From NCBI GenBank assembly GCA_905160935.1, contig CAJHZI010000519.1:339001-403000 (forward strand): DNA of 64,000 nt, read 5' to 3'. Below the pieces are notes generated by a model that was given only the letters and a program-made list of their open reading frames with translations, searched no databases and was not told the origin of the DNA. Numbering within the stretch: position 1 is the first letter of the stretch; each line of letters begins with the position of its first letter. This DNA comes from Enchytraeus crypticus. Taxonomy: Eukaryota > Annelida > Clitellata > Enchytraeida > Enchytraeidae. The position numbers and the translations under genes are program-made. Positions 14,501 through 22,560 of this stretch are shown here, piece after piece.

Positions 14501-15223
14501 CACGCATTATAGTGAATAAATAATAATAAATATAGGTTTAACGTCCGTTTCCTCCTCAAGAGATGATGTTGATCAAATGATCAACTATGCTGATATCTAT
14601 CATTTTCTAATGCCCCATGTTTAAATCGTTAGGCAATTCAAACCATTTGACGTGCAACCAGTCCAGTGAATGTTCAAGATATTACTCTCAGATCAGCGCG
14701 ACTGGGATTCGAACCCACGAGGGTTCAATTCACCTCAGGATCTGTCAATTAAAACTTCAAGACTTTATCCCTACGCTAAATATTAATAAGTTTTAATTAG
14801 CTAAAAATCATCATCATCAACTTCCCTTGAATCCTAGTTTAGGTCGGTATACGAATAGACCTTCACTATTTAATTCAATTTAAATTAATTGAAAGATTAA
14901 TTATGATAAAAATACTTTAAACTGGTAATTATTACAGTGTACACCATAAGTTAAATTTATTGCTAAACATGTAAATTGTCTGTAGATGCAATAAAGCTAA
15001 GTTTAACGCCTGTTTCGTAAGGTTCATCTGGAATCTAACTGATGATTTCCTATTTTTATCATACAATCTTGCTGTCTATTCACACGGTCTCTAACAGGCG
15101 TGTTGAAAAGTTACTACTATAAGAAGTAGCCTATTTGTGTAGAGTCTGCAAGAGACGTCCCTGACATTGACTTATATAGAGGAACCGGACGTTAAATTCT
15201 TATAGATTGATTACTTGATTGGC

Positions 15224-15256
<33 letters not shown>

Positions 15257-16786
15257 AATCGATCGATCGATCGATTGATTGATTGACAAGTAAATTACAT
15301 AATTGTTATTTATTGATCGATTTGACAATTGCTCGAATTGTTACAATTTACAGTTAAATATAATATTAAAATGTCATATAATATTTTAATGTCATACTGT
15401 GGTTTTGGTGTCCCGGACACAACGCATCTCATCTCTATGTGATCCTGTTCCAGGAAGTAGACGTCCAGTACGGACTCTGAGGTGGAGTAGGTTCCTCCTC
15501 CTTCTATCCGCACCGAGCAGCTTCCTATGAGAGGTGGCGCCCTACCTGAGCAGTGCAGATAGGGGAAAAATATCCGCTTGAAATGAGATAGATAGAGAAA
15601 AATATCTGCTTGAAATAAGGGAGAAGAAACAAGATATCAGCTTGAAATGAGATAGTGGCAAACTATCCGCTTGAAATGAGATATTCCCCTATAGGGGAAA
15701 CTATCCGTTTGATATGAGGTAGATAGAGGAAAATATCCGCTTGAAATGAGATAGATAGGAGCAAACTATCAGCTTGAAAGGAAATAGATAGGGGCAAACT
15801 ATCAGCTTGAAATGAGATAGATAGTGAAAACTATCCGCTTGAAATGAGATAGGTAGGGGAAACTATTAGCTTGAAATGAGATAAATAGTGGAAAAATATA
15901 TGCTTGAAATGAGGTAGATAGGAGAAAACTATCCGCTTGAAATGAGATAGATAGGGAAAAATATCAGCTTTAAATGAGGCAGATAGGGTAGAAATATCTG
16001 TATAAATGAATTCATGTGTGGCAGATATAGCTACTAAAGTTAGCTATAGGGTGGAAAGTGCGAGCAAATCATATCAGTTGAAATGAATTCAGGTGGATTA
16101 GGGAAGAAATTATATAACAAAATTTTCTCATATGGGGGGAAGAGGCACAAAACAGCATTTGAGATGAACTAGATGGGGTAAAGGCTGTCAAAGACAAGTG
16201 ATCTACTACTAGGGGAATCTAGCAGAGTTATATAGCGTCTTGAAATCGTTAGACCTAGGTTCAAATCAGAAGTCAGTCAGTATATTAGTTTCTTTATACA
16301 TAATAATACAATACATAATATAATACATAATACATAAGCTTATCTTTAGCACACAAACCTTCGCTTCGAATAGTCACCCCAGAGTAATGGAGATCTTTGA
16401 TCAGATTCGATGACTGATTAGTCGTGTCTCTACCTCTGACAGCGTCAGTGCAGACCCTATAGTCACGTGACTGTGTCAGGTTCCATACATCACACGACTG
16501 TCAGGAATGAACAAACAACCATTTATCAACCTCAGTCAAGAGGTTCTTGTATGGGAAATAAAACATTGAACAAATATAAAATATACCAACCGCAAACTGC
16601 ACGTGTCGTAAGGACGATTAAGCCGGAAACTAGCACATGAAGGCATTGGGAAGTAATATTGCAAACTAATAGCTACATTAAACAAAGCATTCGCAGTCGT
16701 TGAGGTTTGATGAATGCTTAAATATGTACAATAGACCTGCTATTTGGAAGAACATTAGGGAGAACGAGGGAGAGAGAGAGCGAAGA

Positions 16787-16874
<88 letters not shown>

Positions 16875-16955
16875 GGAGAGAGAGATTGAGAGAGAGAGAG
16901 AGAGATATAGAGAGAGAGAGATTGAGAAAGAGAGAGAAAGAGGAAGAGAGAGATT

Positions 16956-17032
<77 letters not shown>

Positions 17033-18741
17033 AGAGAGAATGATTATCTTGATTAATGACGTCACAACTGTGAAGCGTGAACAATTCTCCATTCTAGCAT
17101 TGACTTCTGTTGTTGTTGTTGTCATCGCTGTGGTTGTGAATTTGGCTGTCTGTGATTCTGTCGCAATCTAAAGAAATACCACAACAGTTCAAACCTGAGA
17201 AGCAGTAACGACACAGTCAGGGACTGACTTATTTCCAACACAAGTGGAGTCATCGGCAAGCCTCACTCTGACGGCTACAGATAGATCTTGACCGGAACTG
17301 TTAACGTAGAACAGAGTTCTGTCGCTAGAGTCGAGTGCTTGGAGAGGTTTAAGCTCTGAAGCACGTTTTTCTATCCTGACCACGTTAGATGCCACGAACC
17401 TCAGCGATATAGTGGCGGTTGCGTTATTCTTTATATCCTGCCTGAATTCTGTGACAAACAAAAAGCCGAAAAGTTTGTTTAAATGGTTTTTGTAATTTTT
17501 TTTTCAAGCATGCATAACAAAAAGCACATACCTAATAAATAAACAAAATGACCGTAAATACAAAACACAAACGTAATAACTAAGATGAAGGGTATTCTAA
17601 CAAATTCAATAATAAGATTAAATGTTTTTAGTTCCTAATGTTTGTTAACTAGAAAATAGATTGACACTACAAAGAGTAAGGAATATAAAGGATAAACTTT
17701 ACTATTATTTCCATTTCTTTATCTAAATTTGAATTTAGAATGAAAATTCAGAGACGTTAGGCATGGATTTATATGTAGGCTAATAAATTATATAAATTAT
17801 TTCATAGTTTAAACTTGTGAAGTGTGAGAGATTATCTAGGATGAAGATAGTGACATAATTTGAAAGGGGAAAAAGTCATTTATCTTTAGTCATAGCAATA
17901 AAAAAGCTAATGTTAACATCAGTTTCCTCACTTGAAAGCGATGTCAGTGACGGGCGAGCTCAGGATTTGAACCTCGTACATACTGATCCGCGGTCGAATA
18001 GCTTATCGACGTCGACACTGACTCCAGCCAATAATAACAATAGTGAGCAATAGTTTTATTATCAAGTGAAGTTATTTAATAGCTGCAAGAAAGTGTTTAG
18101 GTGTTTCGTTATTGAACTTTTTTACTCATGCGATGCAAATGTCACAAATTTCTGTTTCAGCGGGTTTCGTTTTTGAATTTACGTCGCCGTTTCAATTGTC
18201 AAAACATAAAGTATGGATTAGCTTTATGATTTGATATTTGAAAATATCAAAACTATTGTAGACACTTGATAAGAGATCAAATCCAAACCGAGTAGTTAGT
18301 AATAAAATATGCCATAAACGATGCTCTGATAGGCGGCTGAACTCTAACCTATCATTAAAGGCCCAGATTTCGCAGGAAAGCCCGAGGATTTGGAGAGATA
18401 TTAAAGTTTGCCTGCCCGCATACGTTATATTTTAAAGCGTTAATACTGCGTATAGGGATAATTATAGACATCGAAGTGAGGTTGTGAGCTAGCCAATGTA
18501 ATTCCCATCATTCGCTCATGTCTCGCTTGATAGAGCAATTACCAGTGACTCCATTTGCTGCAGCATGGCTGGGCTAGAATATCTCTGACGATGAAAGACA
18601 CACAAGTGCACACAGAAATACATTCATACACATATACATGTATATACATACACACAAAGACATGCAAATACACGAATACATATAAATGCACACACAATTA
18701 CACGTAAGTATGCATACATTCATATGCATCATGCGACAGAC

Positions 18742-18776
<35 letters not shown>

Positions 18777-21289
18777 GAGAGAAAGAGAGAGACAGAGACA
18801 GAGACAGAGACAAAGACAGAGAGAAAGACAGAGACAGAGAGAGAGAAAGAGAGAGAGAAAGAAAACTGAATAAAATGTGTATTACTATGAAATTTGAGAT
18901 AGAGTATATTTCCAATTATAAATTTAATATTCTAAGTTCTAAGAAATTTTCAGAAGATTTTCAAAGTTCTCAGAAATTTAAACCATAGCATAATCTCAAT
19001 TTAATTTCAAAATATCTGTCTCTTTTGGGTTTGATTTAAATTATTTTATCACAAGAGAGCTAGAGTCAGTAGTAACCGAATAAACCTAGCGGTGCGGCGG
19101 TGCCCTATTAAAAGTAAATCTCAGCACCCCCCCCCCCCCCATCCCATCCCCATGCTATGTCATAATTAGCCATCAACTTGACCTCTCCACATGACCCAGC
19201 ATTTGACCCAGCTGATGAAGCTCTACTGACCCGCATTATTGGCTTCCATCAGGCGCTCCAACTGTCTATGATTTCATATAGGAGAGGATGGTAGGGGGGA
19301 AATATCTGATGCTGAAGACATCATGAGCGATGGAAAGGTTTGAAATAAGAACCGATTTACGAGGCACGATTCGGTCACCTTTCTAGTTTCTCATTCAGGC
19401 CTATAATGCCAGATTTTCGAAAACTTCCTAATATATTATTTATTTTACAATTTATATTACTTAATATATTTTAGGTCTACCTAACCTGAAACTCGGCATA
19501 CCATAGTCCGGAACCCTAGCAGGGGAACGCACCTCAAAACTGAGAGCTATGGAAAATAACTGTTGTTGATGAGTGTATGATTAAATTAATATTCTTCCAG
19601 CAAATAAATTTAGCAGATCGCTTATTAATTTAAGTTTAAATCAAATCACACAATAGGGTAATTAAATCAGTTAAACGAAATTTTATTTTGAACTCGTTCA
19701 ACATCCACCCTTTTTATGATATATTCTAACGAACTATCGTAACAACTTCGACTTTTTTGATCTAACGTATGACAAACGGATCGACAAATGGGTTGATCTA
19801 GGCTTGCTGGGATAATGCGCTTGGAATTAATTGGATCGGAAGTGGAATTATTATCAGGGCGGTTGAAATGGAAACCGTCAACAAAGCCTTCGACTGAGAA
19901 TTGTCAACTCAACAGAATAATTTAGTTCCATACTAAACTGAATTCTAAGTTACGGAGCAACTTGATAGGATGTTTGCCAACTCTCAGTATTTACATTAAA
20001 GATTTCTGAGAATCTGATAATCTTGTTCGATTCATAGCATCAAAATGTCAACGAGTTAAGTTCATCTAAAAGCTCCCACGTCTATACCGAGTCGATTTTT
20101 TCCGAACATGTTTATAGGATTAAACGATAGTATGAACTGCCAAATATTAGTATTTATTAATAATAACAATAATAATAGAGATAAGGCGTCCGTTTTCTCA
20201 TTCAAGGATGATGTCAGGGACGTCGTCATTAGAAGCAGTTTCAAAACTGATAATGCAGTCGCAACTTGTCATGCATATATTCACACATACACACTCACCA
20301 CCGAATTCTCTATCACGTTCAACTAATGATCGTATAATAGAGCGCAGAGTCAAATTCCTATGCAGGGGTTACATTATACATGTATGTCATGAAGTTTTAA
20401 ATGACAAATCCTGAGGTGAATTGAACCCTCGTGGGTTTGAATCCCAGCCGCGCTGATCTGAGAGTAAAATCTCGGACATTCACTGGACTGGTTGCACGTC
20501 AAATGGTTTGAATTGCCTAACGATTTAAACATGTGGCATTAGAAAATGATAGATATCAGCATAGTTGATCAACATCATCCCTTGAGGAGGAAACGGACGT
20601 TAAACCTATATTTATTATAGTTGATTATTCACTATAAAGCGTGTTTACTTTATATACATGTATGCCTTTTAATTGTCCATATTTACTCATGCATAATGGC
20701 AACAATAATAATAATCCACATTATAGTGAAATAATCAACTACGTTGATATCTATCACTTTTAATACCGCATGTTAAATCCGTTAGGCAATTTTGTCCATT
20801 TTCCGTGTATCCAGTCCAGTAAATGCCCGAGATTTTACTCTCAGATCAGCGCGGCTGGGATTCGAACCCACGAGGGTTCAGTTCACTTCAGGATCTGTCA
20901 TTTAAAACTTCATGACGTTATCTACACCTCTAACCATTGCGCTATTGAGACATTCAATACACTTGAGACCATGAACACAATGATATTGTCATATTAAACT
21001 GAGTAAGGACTATAACATTGGTGAACAATAATTATAATTCGAACTATAGAAAGTAAAGCTGAGTTTTCTTGGATGTTCTCCGAAGTTAAGTTATCAGTTT
21101 GTGAGTTGAAAGCTTCTATGCAACTTTATTGGCCAAGGGGGAGAGACGCCCCTGTGATACATCTATCAACCCACACGATGTCAACGAATTTATAATATTC
21201 AACTTACCGCCATCCCTGCCAGCGTCTGTTACAGAAGAAGAAAGGAATATCACAAGTATACACAGCTGAAGCTCCTTGATTTGCTTCAT
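1..21289 (-). CDS. Ig-domain receptor tyrosine kinase, MET/TAM(AXL)-like, 3' end off window
   Basis: A single-pass receptor tyrosine kinase that would bind an extracellular ligand and phosphorylate tyrosines. Coding exons on the minus strand: 21208-21289, 17195-17448, 16359-16497, 15398-15545, 13952-14139, 12496-12696, 11646-11874, 10369-10571, 9554-9685, 8757-8909, 7551-7904, 6152-6301, 5398-5583, 4558-4641, 3831-4015, 2603-2712, 1798-1960, 1064-1200 and 1-284. Frame phases agree at all 18 junctions and give about 1127 residues before the window edge. Order: signal peptide, unrecognised region (about 28-158), five Ig-like domains (about 160-690), transmembrane segment (about 697-721), juxtamembrane region and kinase (about 798-1060). 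The kinase has IGRGQFGRVY, VAVK (Lys about 831), HRDLAARN (about 924-931), DFG (about 944-946), the activation-loop pair DYYR and [17 protein letters not shown] and the HNKT...VRW segment resemble MET and AXL kinases (recalled family knowledge). The exact subfamily is inferred; the stop codon lies outside the window. Confidence 0.94.
310..441 (-). repeat. SINE-1, near full length
   Basis: Defines a family of about 135 bp derived from a tRNA. The head GGCTGGAGCCAGTGGC is followed by an A-box-like TGGCGATGTCGGTAAGAT, a B box in GGGTTCAAATCC, then CGCTTTCGAGTGAGGAAAC and a 3' end GCTTTACCAGCTTTT. At least 15 copies occur in the window on both strands. This one is in the last RTK intron. Confidence 0.9.
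700..975 (+). repeat. rep-E dispersed element, long copy
   Basis: Family defined by (CATCAT)n, TCCCAGTTTAACTAGG, GTCGGGATACGAATAGAC, TTTCTGGAGCCTAGGCGCTC and a 3' part GTCGCCTTYTACGACACGTG ending near CCGG. About 280 bp, no coding. Last RTK intron. Confidence 0.87.
1246..1392 (-). repeat. SINE-1 plus a second 3' fragment
   Basis: A copy lacking its head (to 1356), followed directly by a 35-bp second SINE-1 3' end, as if one inserted into or beside another. Confidence 0.85.
1459..1674 (-). repeat. SINE-2, reverse copy
   Basis: Second tRNA-derived family, about 230-250 bp. A box in TAGCGTAGGGGTAACGT, a canonical B box GGGTTCGAATCCC, a middle block ACTCTCAGATCAGCGCG (reverse) and a 3' end GATCATTTCACTATAATGCG. 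This copy is in an RTK intron. Confidence 0.9.
1685..1788 (+). repeat. rep-D2 element
   Basis: Related to rep-D by GAGACGTCCCYGACATTG and ACCGGACGTTAAATTCTTA with a TGATTGATTGA tail. It ends about 10 nt from the donor of RTK exon 1798-1960. Other copies: 15115-15245, 41620-41712 and reverse 55676-55765. Confidence 0.75.
1951..2420 (-). repeat. Minisatellite of 34-36 bp, 13 copies, carrying a 3' splice site
   Basis: The unit on the minus strand contains GATTGGTCAG plus GGTGGACAA. The first copy is the real acceptor and first bases of RTK exon 1798-1960. Later copies keep the TTGGTCAG core with drift at the exon side. It occupies most of the intron up to exon 2603-2712. Confidence 0.9.
3110..3475 (-). 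repeat. rep-F dispersed element, long copy
   Basis: About 360 bp in an RTK intron. 3225-3475 is the reverse of 9325-9500, sharing TTCAGTGCACTGCCAAGTGG and CTCGCTCCATAAGAGCACTC. Its inner GGCGACTAAAG block also occurs in rep-E, so the two families share a module. Confidence 0.75.
3570..3755 (+). repeat. rep-E, 3' truncated
   Basis: Ends after GCGCTCACCAAACGAATGCC; adjoins a rep-F unit on its left and lies near RTK exon 3831-4015. Confidence 0.85.
4145..4270 (+). repeat. Retroposon 3' end with AATAAACATAG(CT)n tail
   Basis: Matches 13795-13945 in TGGTCAACTAGATAGGTTAC-like sequence and in AATAAACATAGYTCTCTCTC. Probably the 3' UTR of a non-LTR element; no coding part seen. Confidence 0.65.
5703..5964. 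repeat. 24-bp perfect inverted repeat around 214 bp
   Basis: CAACCACAGTATTCATTATA plus CGCG at 5703-5726 and its complement at 5941-5964. The interior holds a truncated SINE-1 and ACTATAAAACAAC repeats. No transposase. Confidence 0.93.
5724..5822 (+). repeat. SINE-1, 5' truncated
   Basis: Starts at the CGCGGATCAGTA point. The truncation point coincides with the left arm of a 24-bp inverted repeat. Confidence 0.88.
6152..6301 (-). CDS. RTK transmembrane and juxtamembrane exon
   Basis: This exon begins in phase 1 after the acceptor TTGTTAG and encodes [19 protein letters not shown], followed by SMVIACRF and the basic stop-transfer run MTSRRGK. That is a single hydrophobic helix of about 25 residues with a positive cytoplasmic edge. 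It ends in phase 1 at GTATGAG. It joins Ig5 (ending HLNS) to the juxtamembrane exon 5398-5583. Confidence 0.93.
6415..6662 (+). repeat. SINE-2, full length with palindromic head
   Basis: The A-box segment is preceded by its own inverted copy (arms 6415-6430 and 6436-6451, perfect). In the intron upstream of the RTK transmembrane exon; followed by an ATT microsatellite. Confidence 0.92.
7380..7548 (+). repeat. Imperfect GTT/GTC trinucleotide array at a donor site
   Basis: About 170 bp of TTG/TCG triplets end 2-3 nt from the minus-strand donor of the RTK Ig5 exon (7551). On the transcript this gives an intron starting with AAC/GAC-type triplets. Confidence 0.9.
7551..15545 (-). CDS. RTK ectodomain: five Ig-like domains
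   Basis: Nine exons. Ig1 (15398-15545 plus 13952-14139) has [15 protein letters not shown] but [10 protein letters not shown] where YxC is expected, so the usual second Cys is Leu. Ig2 (12496-12696 plus 11646-11874) has LECRYP, YSWKK and GFYLCQV. Ig3 (11646-11874 plus 10369-10571) has LQCLVGG, IKW and [11 protein letters not shown]. Ig4 (9554-9685 plus 8757-8909) has [16 protein letters not shown] and [12 protein letters not shown]. Ig5 lies in one exon (7551-7904) with FDCLIE, ISWLKG and [10 protein letters not shown]. Ig1 to Ig4 are each split inside the domain; most introns are phase 1, which suits shuffling of Ig modules. Confidence 0.92.
7949..8057 (+). repeat. SINE-2 3' half
   Basis: Starts at the ACTGGTTATAAG block; both promoter boxes missing. 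Confidence 0.85.
8118..8258 (+). repeat. SINE-1, full length
   Basis: Complete from GGCTGGAGCCAGTGG to the T-rich end; in an RTK intron between the Ig5 and Ig4 exons. Confidence 0.92.
8270..8400 (+). repeat. rep-A dispersed element, diverged
   Basis: Family of about 140 bp: ACAACAATTAGAGTGCTACA, TCATCAATGACAACATCGAG, AGCCGGCGAGCAAAAAG and GGTGCAAATTCCAAAATCC. No tRNA boxes or coding. This copy adjoins a SINE-1. Confidence 0.7.
8480..8620 (-). repeat. SINE-2-like, strongly diverged
   Basis: Keeps the order GTAACC..., AGAGATTTTACTCTC, GTATCGAACCCGCGGG and CGTTACCC, but many bases differ; perhaps an older subfamily. Confidence 0.6.
9020..9160 (-). repeat. rep-D dispersed element
   Basis: Family marked by TTTAACGTCCGTTTCCTCAT, AAGGATGATGTCAGGGACGT and AATGTGCTGAAGAGAA. 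Reverse copy ending in a TAATTTTACTATTATTAT tail; RTK intron. Confidence 0.8.
9165..9245 (-). repeat. tRNA-like retroposon with perfect B box
   Basis: The minus strand has GGTGGCCGAATTGTTAAC (A-box region) and GGTTCGAATCCC (B box) over about 75 bp. It resembles a class II-like tRNA head but lacks a paired acceptor stem, and rep-D sequence adjoins it. A real tRNA gene is unlikely. Confidence 0.6.
9325..9505 (+). repeat. rep-F, partial copy
   Basis: Opposite orientation to the 3110 copy. A shorter relative lies at 62025-62135. Confidence 0.75.
9768..9870 (+). repeat. SINE-1, 5' truncated
   Basis: Begins at CGCGGATCAGTATG, the same truncation point as the 5724 copy. Confidence 0.88.
9930..10060 (+). 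repeat. tRNA-derived SINE, third type
   Basis: A box TGGCTTAATGGATAGCAAGC and B box TCGGTTCTAATCTC, then a tail GTCATACGGAAAGGGACGTTA like the rep-D tail. RTK intron. Confidence 0.65.
10575..11572 (-). repeat. 21-bp minisatellite, about 45 copies
   Basis: A unit of AGATTAGAGATMAGATAGATT runs for about 1 kb directly upstream of the acceptor of RTK exon 10369-10571. In transcript sense each unit has CTAATC/CTGATC, which resembles the branch-point motif. It fills nearly the whole intron. Confidence 0.93.
11905..12275 (+). repeat. Two adjoining AT-rich minisatellites (19-20 bp)
   Basis: First AAACCAGTAATATATTAAC about 8 times to 12050, then AAATCAATAATATAATATC about 10 times. Both lie in the intron between RTK exons 11646-11874 and 12496-12696; the second probably derives from the first. 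Confidence 0.9.
12755..12893 (-). repeat. SINE-1, full length
   Basis: Reverse copy with a duplicated AAAGCTAA tail, just upstream of RTK exon 12496-12696. Confidence 0.9.
12917..13193 (+). repeat. rep-E, long diverged copy
   Basis: All family blocks in order with about 15-20% differences by eye; follows a SINE-1 directly. Confidence 0.83.
13795..13945 (+). repeat. Retroposon 3' end with AATAAACATAG(CT)n tail, second copy
   Basis: Pairs with 4145-4270. The (CT)n tail ends at the donor of RTK exon 13952-14139, within 6 nt. Confidence 0.65.
14114..14440 (-). repeat. AAACATATTAAC array with a displaced splice-junction copy
   Basis: 14140-14285 is a degenerate ACATATTAAC repeat. 14401-14439 copies 14114-14152 with one mismatch in 39 bp, taking 26 nt of RTK exon 13952-14139, its AG acceptor and 13 nt of intron. 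Confidence 0.88.
14499..14778 (-). repeat. Chimeric SINE-2 with embedded rep-D tail (copy 1)
   Basis: SINE-2 body whose 3' part is interrupted by a rep-D piece (AGGTTTAACGTCCGTTTCCT plus CTCAAGAGATGATGTTGATC). The same junction occurs at 20386-20650. Confidence 0.85.
14806..14866 (+). repeat. rep-E head fragment
   Basis: Only (ATC)n to GAATAGACCTTC. Confidence 0.75.
15115..15285 (+). repeat. rep-D2 element with expanded (GATT)n tail
   Basis: The element tail runs into about 85 bp of GATT/GATC units next to the donor side of RTK exon 15398-15545. The tail is the likely seed of this microsatellite. Confidence 0.8.
15560..16010 (+). repeat. Minisatellite of about 34-38 bp upstream of an RTK acceptor
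   Basis: Units around CCGCTTGAAATGAGATAG with a GGGAAAAATAT linker, about 12 copies with drift, starting just beyond the acceptor of RTK exon 15398-15545. No exon sequence is copied here. Confidence 0.88.
16359..17448 (-). CDS. RTK ectodomain N-terminal exons (two), unrecognised fold
   Basis: Exons 17195-17448 and 16359-16497 encode residues about 28-158. They have several N-glycosylation sequons (NNAT, NSS, NLT, NQS) and four cysteines around STCVG, PDCVV, SCDVW and RVCTD. There is no Ig Trp-Cys pattern, and I do not recognise the fold. The region sits between the signal peptide and the first Ig domain, so it is probably an extra ligand-facing module. A compound AT/AG microsatellite fills part of the intron between the two exons. 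Confidence 0.85.
16786..17035 (+). repeat. Compound AT/AG microsatellite, duplicated
   Basis: (AT)n then (AG)n, degenerate AG-rich filler, and again (AT)n then (AG)n. It lies in the intron between the two N-terminal RTK exons. Confidence 0.95.
17899..18030 (-). repeat. SINE-1, full length
   Basis: Reverse copy in the first RTK intron. Confidence 0.9.
18736..18864 (+). repeat. Impure AG microsatellite
   Basis: Purine tract of AG/AAAG/ACAG units in the first RTK intron; no coding sense. Confidence 0.93.
20185..20235 (+). repeat. rep-D short fragment
   Basis: Contains GCGTCCGTTTTCTCATTC and GATGTCAGGGACGTC only. Confidence 0.7.
20386..20650 (+). repeat. Chimeric SINE-2 with embedded rep-D tail (copy 2)
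   Basis: Shows the same fusion as the 14499 copy at the same position, GTTGATCAACATCATC followed by GAGGAGGAAACGGACGTT, then the SINE-2 3' end. First RTK intron. Confidence 0.87.
20716..20965 (-). repeat. SINE-2, full length
   Basis: Reverse copy about 70 bp from the chimera, in opposite orientation, so the pair could form a long hairpin in the RTK pre-mRNA. Confidence 0.9.
21208..21289 (-). CDS. RTK first coding exon: signal peptide
   Basis: The ATG at 21289 opens [18 protein letters not shown], a short basic start followed by a hydrophobic core and a small-residue stretch, as in a secretory signal peptide. The exon ends in phase 1 before a consensus GTAAGT donor. The next exon supplies the two bases that complete a Glu codon, so this start joins in frame to the ectodomain. 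No upstream in-frame coding was seen. The 5' UTR and promoter cannot be placed. Confidence 0.85.
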
Positions 21290-21965
21290 ATCCTTACTCT
21301 ATAGAATGCCTATGTCTATTTCTCTATGGAGTCGAAGACCTAGCGAAATAAAACTTTATCATCTAAGAGTACATTAAGAGTATTAAGAGAAAATATCTAA
21401 AGTATCATTGAGAGAGTATCATTATAGTGACTATTCAAGTTAGCTGCTGCTCACCAATTATTCAATTAAAATAATAATTATAATAATTATTATTTTTTAT
21501 TCAAATAAAATATGTCAGCTGGGTCAATCCAACTTTACGATCTAGGAAAACCCTAAATACATGTATGCTATCATTCCTAAAGGCTTGAATCCCGATTATT
21601 CAATAACAGGAATAATAATAAAGTAGCACTTTTTTGCTAGATGTTTATTGTGTTATTAGGAAAAACTAAGCAGTACAAACTAAATAGCTTTACTCTTTAA
21701 CTACACTCAGAGATGACCATGTTGAAGCATTGAATGCAGTATATCCTGTGCAGTCATGTTGGATCAGTTATATCCACAACTCATCTCTCATCCCAACCAG
21801 CATTACAATCATTATAGGCTTACATATAGAGACTCAGCTAGGGTGCAGCTAAAACATTATTACAGGGGGAGAGAACCCCCATGACTATCCAATAGTCATT
21901 CTAAGTCCGCCCAATATTCACATTAACTGTATGAACTATCTAGGTTCACATTAACCCCATGCCCA

Positions 21966-22105
21966 CTATAACAACAATTAGAGTGCTACAGTCATCAATG
22001 ACAACATCGAACACTATTGAGACAAAATCGAGCCGGCGAGCAAAAAGAAGGTCCAACAACGGTGCAAATTCCAAAATACAGAAAATCAGTCCAAAATATG
22101 GGTTC
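21966..22105 (+). repeat. rep-A, near full length
   Basis: Good match to the family; a partial head copy lies at 22362-22430. Confidence 0.87.
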
Positions 22106-22440
22106 ACATTAACTCCATGAAACACATAACCTCTCTAGGTTCACATTAACTTCAGGATCACATTAATTCTAGGTTCACATTAACTCCAGTCCACTACAAG
22201 TTTACATTTCTAAATTGAGGGAGTGAGTGCATGGCTCCTCCTAAACCAAATTCTCTGTCCTCCACGTCGCTGTTGATAACGAAGACTCGATCAATTTCTC
22301 ATTTACAACAAATTAGTAATGTGACGCCACGTCAGAATCTTGAAAAGAAAAAACGACGACGACAATAACGATTGAAGTGCTACGATCGTCAATGAAAACA
22401 TCGAGCACATTGCAAACAAATATCGAGGTCTAGTAAACTT

Positions 22441-22560
22441 TAGTGGCGATGTCGGTAAGATACTCGACCGCGGATCAGTATGTGCGGGGCTCAAATCCTG
22501 GACTCTCCTGTCACTGACATCGCTTTCGAGTGAGGAAACTGACGTTAACAGTAGCTTTAC
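22441..22560 (+). repeat. SINE-1, head lost
   Basis: Starts at TAGTGGCGATGTCGG; flanked by rep-A fragments in the RTK-PPP6C intergenic region. Confidence 0.88.

Larger units (their letters stand above)
17449..21207 (-). other. First RTK intron
   Basis: About 3.8 kb. It holds a SINE-1 (17899), an AG microsatellite (18736), a poly-C run near 19126-19140, a rep-D fragment, the chimeric SINE-2 and an inverted SINE-2. 18030-18730 and 19150-20180 show nothing recognisable. Confidence 0.8.

Noticed and set aside
16700-17125. Arg/Glu and Ser/Leu repeat frames
   Set aside because: Products of the compound AT/AG microsatellite inside an RTK intron.
19126-19142. Poly-C run as a possible structured element
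   Set aside because: A homopolymer with no further structure or repeats; likely slippage.
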